In this document: piece after piece, positions 60,430-64,000 of the stretch
Numbering within the stretch: position 1 is the stretch's first letter
Layout of the letters: the number at the start of each line of letters is the position of its first letter
DNA from: Chrysomallon squamiferum
Taxonomy: Eukaryota; Mollusca; Gastropoda; Neomphalida; Peltospiridae
NCBI GenBank assembly: GCA_012295275.1
Contig: CM022668.1
Span: forward strand, 10,253,531 to 10,317,530
DNA length: 64,000 nucleotides
Direction: 5' to 3'
Position numbers and translations under genes: made by a program
The notes under the pieces: model-generated
What the model saw: only the letters and a program-made list of their open reading frames with translations
What the model was told of the DNA's origin: nothing
The model's database searches: none

Positions 60430-60467
<38 letters not shown>

Positions 60468-60880
60468 GTATTATGCGTGTGTGTGTGTGTGTGTGTTTGT
60501 CAGTTTCTGTGTGTGTACTGAGTTCGTTGAATGTGCTTGTTTTATCTCTTATTTACGTGTACGTGTGTTATGTTTGTATGCATGTTTAATACATCAGTAT
60601 GTGAGTGAGTAAGTGTATATGTGTGTTTGCTAGTATTCGCAGTATTAAAACACACATACATATACACCTATATGCATTTATAAATGTGTATGTATCGGTG
60701 TTTATATCTTTGAATGTATGTATGTAAATGTATATGTATGAATGTATTGTTGAATCTTGTATTTTCCCTTTTATGGTATTTATGGTATATCTATACACGT
60801 GCCTGTATGCATGCATATACTTATGTATGTATGTGTTTGTATATGTGCGTATATGTATGTATCTGTGTATGACAGATCTA
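60412..60880. repeat. (CA)n/(TG)n/(ATGT)n low-complexity intron
   Basis: Simple sequence between the TM and tail exons of gene F, comparable to 51800-52200 in gene E and 19330-19680 in gene C. Confidence 0.85.
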
Positions 60881-61019
60881 AGAATTCGTACCATACATTC
60901 ACGTAGACGCATATTGCAACTGATAAAACCAGTACAACAAAAAAGATAGTCACATCTTTACTGACTCCTGATGAAGTGACTTCTATGTGAAACAAAAAGA
61001 AGAAAGAAAAAATGAATTA

Positions 61020-62140
61020 AGAAATGAAGGGAAGGAAGGGCGAAAAGAGAATATTAGTATCTTTTTTGTTTTCTGTATTATTTTGAATAAGATATAAAGA
61101 AAAACCGGTATAAAAATGTGTATTTGTCTGAGTGTATGTGTGTGAGTGCGTCCATATGTATATACAGCTGTTTGTTCAGATGAACCTACATCATTTATAG
61201 GTAAGACTGTTATATTATTTATTTATTTATTTATTTATTTATGATTTGGTGATAATGAATTAAATTATAATTTGAAAACATAGCGATAGATATCTTTCTT
61301 GAAACATATTGTAAGATTCAAAACGCATTGTCAAATGAAAAAAATAGATCTGGAACCTAACTTCCATAATAGAAAAAAATACTACACTGACAATTAACTT
61401 CCAAAAAATTTCTTCGATTCAAAGACATTGCCAACATAAAATAAATAGAGTAAATGAAAAAAAAAATTAAAAAGTTAAAAATAAATAAACACAAATTAAT
61501 AGATAAAAAGTAAATAAATTCACTTTGCAGTATTTTTGATAACAAATAAAATAAAGTGGCATGAGATATTAAGTAATCCAAACGTGGTATTTTAGTATAT
61601 CTAAATGTGGATATAAATATTGTATATGCTATCTTAACACTTCTCATCTTCCGCACAAACATTTCATGCAGTACAGTGATACATTTAAATTTGGCTGTAA
61701 AAGTAATCATTACATTTAGATACCAAATTTTAATGTAGTCATCACAGACAAATGAATGTGTCATGATTAGACTTTAAAAAATTCTAAGAAAAATACAAAT
61801 TAAACGGTAGAACAGAATTATACAATAAAATAAAACAAAAAATATCTATGTTATATCATAACAGAATCAAAAATGAAAATAGATGAAATTCGATAATATG
61901 TGAAATACAAAAACAATTCAGTATGATTTTAAAAACACTGAATGATGAAACTGACTGTATGATGATATTGATTGTATGATGACACTTACCAGTTATATGA
62001 TGAGACTTACTGATTGTATGATGACATTTGACTTTTAGATGACACTGGTTGTATGATTACACTGACTGTACGAAGAGTCTGTGATTGTATGACGACACTG
62101 ATTGTTTTCTGACTTCTACTATTTGTATTATGACACTTAC
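61020..62140. other. Gene F intron between TM and EGF exons
   Basis: No coding signal seen. It holds (ATTT)n at about 61216-61243 and a short stretch of the 21-bp donor-type repeat at about 61930-62135. Confidence 0.6.
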
Positions 62141-63077
62141 TGACTGTACAGTCTGGTTGTTCCCATCCTTAAAGGCAGCCATCTTTACATGTTCCATTTA
62201 TCGTGTCACAGTCCTGTCTACCTTTACAATGTCTGTCATCACAAGACATGCTACAGTTGTATCCATACGTTCCATTACAACCTGATTTAAATTAAAACTA
62301 AATTAAGGAAGGAATAAATAAATAAATAAATAAATAAAAACAATGAGAAAGCAATAGCAACAACAGCTAGTACAACTGGTTAATGAAACTGGCTCTCCTT
62401 GCTACCACTTCATTTGTACAGGTTTTCCAAAAGTACTACGACATTCACTACTTCTGTTAGTACGTCTACTATTCTACTGGTGTTAATACTACTACTATTG
62501 CTACGCTTGCTGTTTCTACTACTACTATTACTACTAACTCTACTCCGACTACAACATACTATTATTATTATAGATTATACTATAAATACGTTATAAATAT
62601 ATAGCTACTGCTATTGTTATTGCCACTATAGCTACAATTATTAATAATGATATTAGCATAATTAGCGTCATCCGATTATGATGAAATGTATTCACGAAAC
62701 CAGATATCAAAAACTATTGGTTTATTTGTACACTTTATAATTGCTTTCTCACTGTTCGACCGTTACATCTTTTGATAAGATACTCTGAGAAAATAATTAA
62801 CAATTTACAATAAAATAAGAGATTGTTTTTTCCTTTACTTAGTTGTATCTATTTGTGTAAGCATTTATATATCTACGTGTGTATATGTCTACTTGACACG
62901 TCCACAAACACACAAACACACACACACACATACCTACATCTGTATCAAAATATATGTGAATATGTATATATGTGTATCTGCGCGTGTTAATATGTATATA
63001 TATATATATATTCACCTATCTACCATCTTTCTATCAATCTATCAATCAATAAATATCTGTCTATCTATCTGTCTATC

Positions 63078-63092
<15 letters not shown>

Positions 63093-63161
<69 letters not shown>

Positions 63162-63167
63162 GGGAGG

Positions 63168-63254
<87 letters not shown>
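63093..63254. repeat. (GA)n microsatellite in the first intron of gene F
   Basis: About 80 GA units with GGGAGG interruptions, 50 bases downstream (sense) of the signal exon; counterpart of 17035-17142. Confidence 0.95.
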
Positions 63255-63258
<4 letters not shown>

Positions 63259-63491
63259 AACACATATACATATACATACATACATATGTACATAAAATTA
63301 CCTGACACGTTTTCAGTCTTGAAATAAACACACAACGTAGAAAGAAATAAGTAAATCCAACAGTTCAACATGTTTTCTGTTCTGAAACAACAAAACCTGT
63401 TAACTTTTATAAAACCTCCTTTCTTTATCTCTCACTACAGAGTTATGTCAAGTAACAACAAATCATAAAACACACATTCTTCAGCGGGTAG

Positions 63492-63502
63492 ATATAAATT
63501 TA
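63492..63502 (-). promoter_or_regulatory. TATA-like element of gene F
   Basis: TAAATTTATAT on the minus strand about 120 bases upstream of the ATG at 63371, same variant as gene B. Confidence 0.35.
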
Positions 63503-63681
63503 CTTAATAGAATTGTGTCCTGTAAATGTATTCGATTGTTCCTTTCAAATGTGTCAAGCTCTAATCTTAAGTGTAAAATTAATGTTATCAAACCAGTTCA
63601 CCAGGAACATGTTTTTATCTCTAGGCAGGAGCGTATCCTTGACAGTTAAACTGGGTACCTGTGTGTCTGTCTGTCTGACTA

Positions 63682-63715
<34 letters not shown>

Positions 63716-64000
63716 ACTATTTATCAATCTGTCTATCTGTCTCTCCATATGTTTGTCTCTCTGTATCAACACACGCGCACACAGATGTCAATCAAAACAC
63801 AAACACTGAATTTTAATTTTTTAGTAATGGTTTGTTTTTAACTATGTATTTATTACTTTACTGTACTATTTAAACAAGAATTTATTTAGATACATACAAC
63901 ATTTTACTGTACAGAATAGATCACGTGATTACCTTTTTTCTTTACTATCTTTTCTATGGAGGCCTCCTCAGAATTTCATTTCACATCCCTTCCTTGTCTT
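63503..64000. other. Upstream flank of gene F
   Basis: Near-identical to 17391-17890, with (TCTA)n at about 63682-63716. The conserved intergenic block begins at about 63957 and runs off the window, predicting another tyrosine-tail gene beyond the right edge. Confidence 0.55.

Larger units (their letters stand above)
60102..63371 (-). pseudogene. Gene F: one-EGF mini-receptor of the tyrosine-tail type, disrupted
   Basis: Exons 63371-63302 (signal), 62281-62141 (one [12 protein letters not shown] type), 60982-60892 (TM, SGVSKDV then IFFVVLVLSVAICVYV) and 60309-60102 (tail). They total 510 nt and join in phase, which would give 169 residues. However the EGF exon has an in-frame TAA at 62171-62169 where relatives have Val or Ala, and the tail stops at TAG 60104-60102 after GYVNS, with an 8-base deletion next to it and a further TAG later in the homologous sequence. 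No lectin or other EGF exons lie between signal and EGF. Probably a truncated pseudogene. Confidence 0.6.

Noticed and set aside
62627-64000. Independent evidence for a seventh gene in the match to 16580-17900
   Set aside because: It is the same gene-start segment seen twice (genes B and F); no extra coding exon is implied inside the window.

Overview
This is AT-rich, intron-rich animal DNA, crowded with microsatellites: long (CT)n/(GA)n, (AAT)n, (CA)n and (ATGT)n/(TCTA)n tracts. It has no bacterial or organellar features. The domain mix is laminin-type EGF repeats plus an F-type lectin (fucolectin/F5-8C-like) fold on receptor tyrosine phosphatases. Together with the microsatellite style this suggests a lophotrochozoan, most likely a mollusc; the species cannot be fixed from the sequence.

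All recognisable genes lie head-to-tail on the minus strand and belong to one receptor family. From high to low coordinate (order of transcription) I call six. F (63371-60102) is a mini-receptor: signal peptide, one EGF, TM, tail; it carries stop codons. E (58243-51324) is an intact 539-residue receptor: signal, EGF, F-lectin, four EGFs, TM, and a tail with six tyrosines. D (50465-31615) is an intact 1,079-residue model with the same ectodomain, but its cytoplasmic part has an active-looking tyrosine phosphatase domain (D1) and a second domain (D2) that has lost its active site. C (29048-18946) is a long EGF-rich receptor with the tyrosine-tail type, broken by frameshifts and a stop. B (17260-9663) has a signal exon and a phosphatase 3' half separated by a 200-N gap. 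A (7054 to beyond the left edge) has the same ectodomain start, with a stop codon and a frameshift.

Exon models were built by hand from splice consensus (nearly all GT...AG) and checked by phase. Genes D and E add up exactly to 3240 and 1620 coding bases with every junction in phase. Ectodomain exons are almost all phase 1-1 and can be added or lost without shifting frame, which explains the variable EGF number.

The main biological reading is a tandem array of paired receptors: near-identical ectodomain plans joined either to a phosphatase or to a tail with Y-x-N and ITAM-like motifs, with frequent duplication and decay. A roughly 22-kb tandem duplication (6.4-16.4 kb against 27.9-38.4 kb) underlies B/D and the starts of A/C. 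Non-genic content includes a degenerate Tc1/mariner transposase, a hAT-type non-autonomous element, two terminal-inverted-repeat elements (one possibly exonised in the phosphatase), a possible tRNA-derived SINE, and two minisatellites grown out of exon-intron borders.
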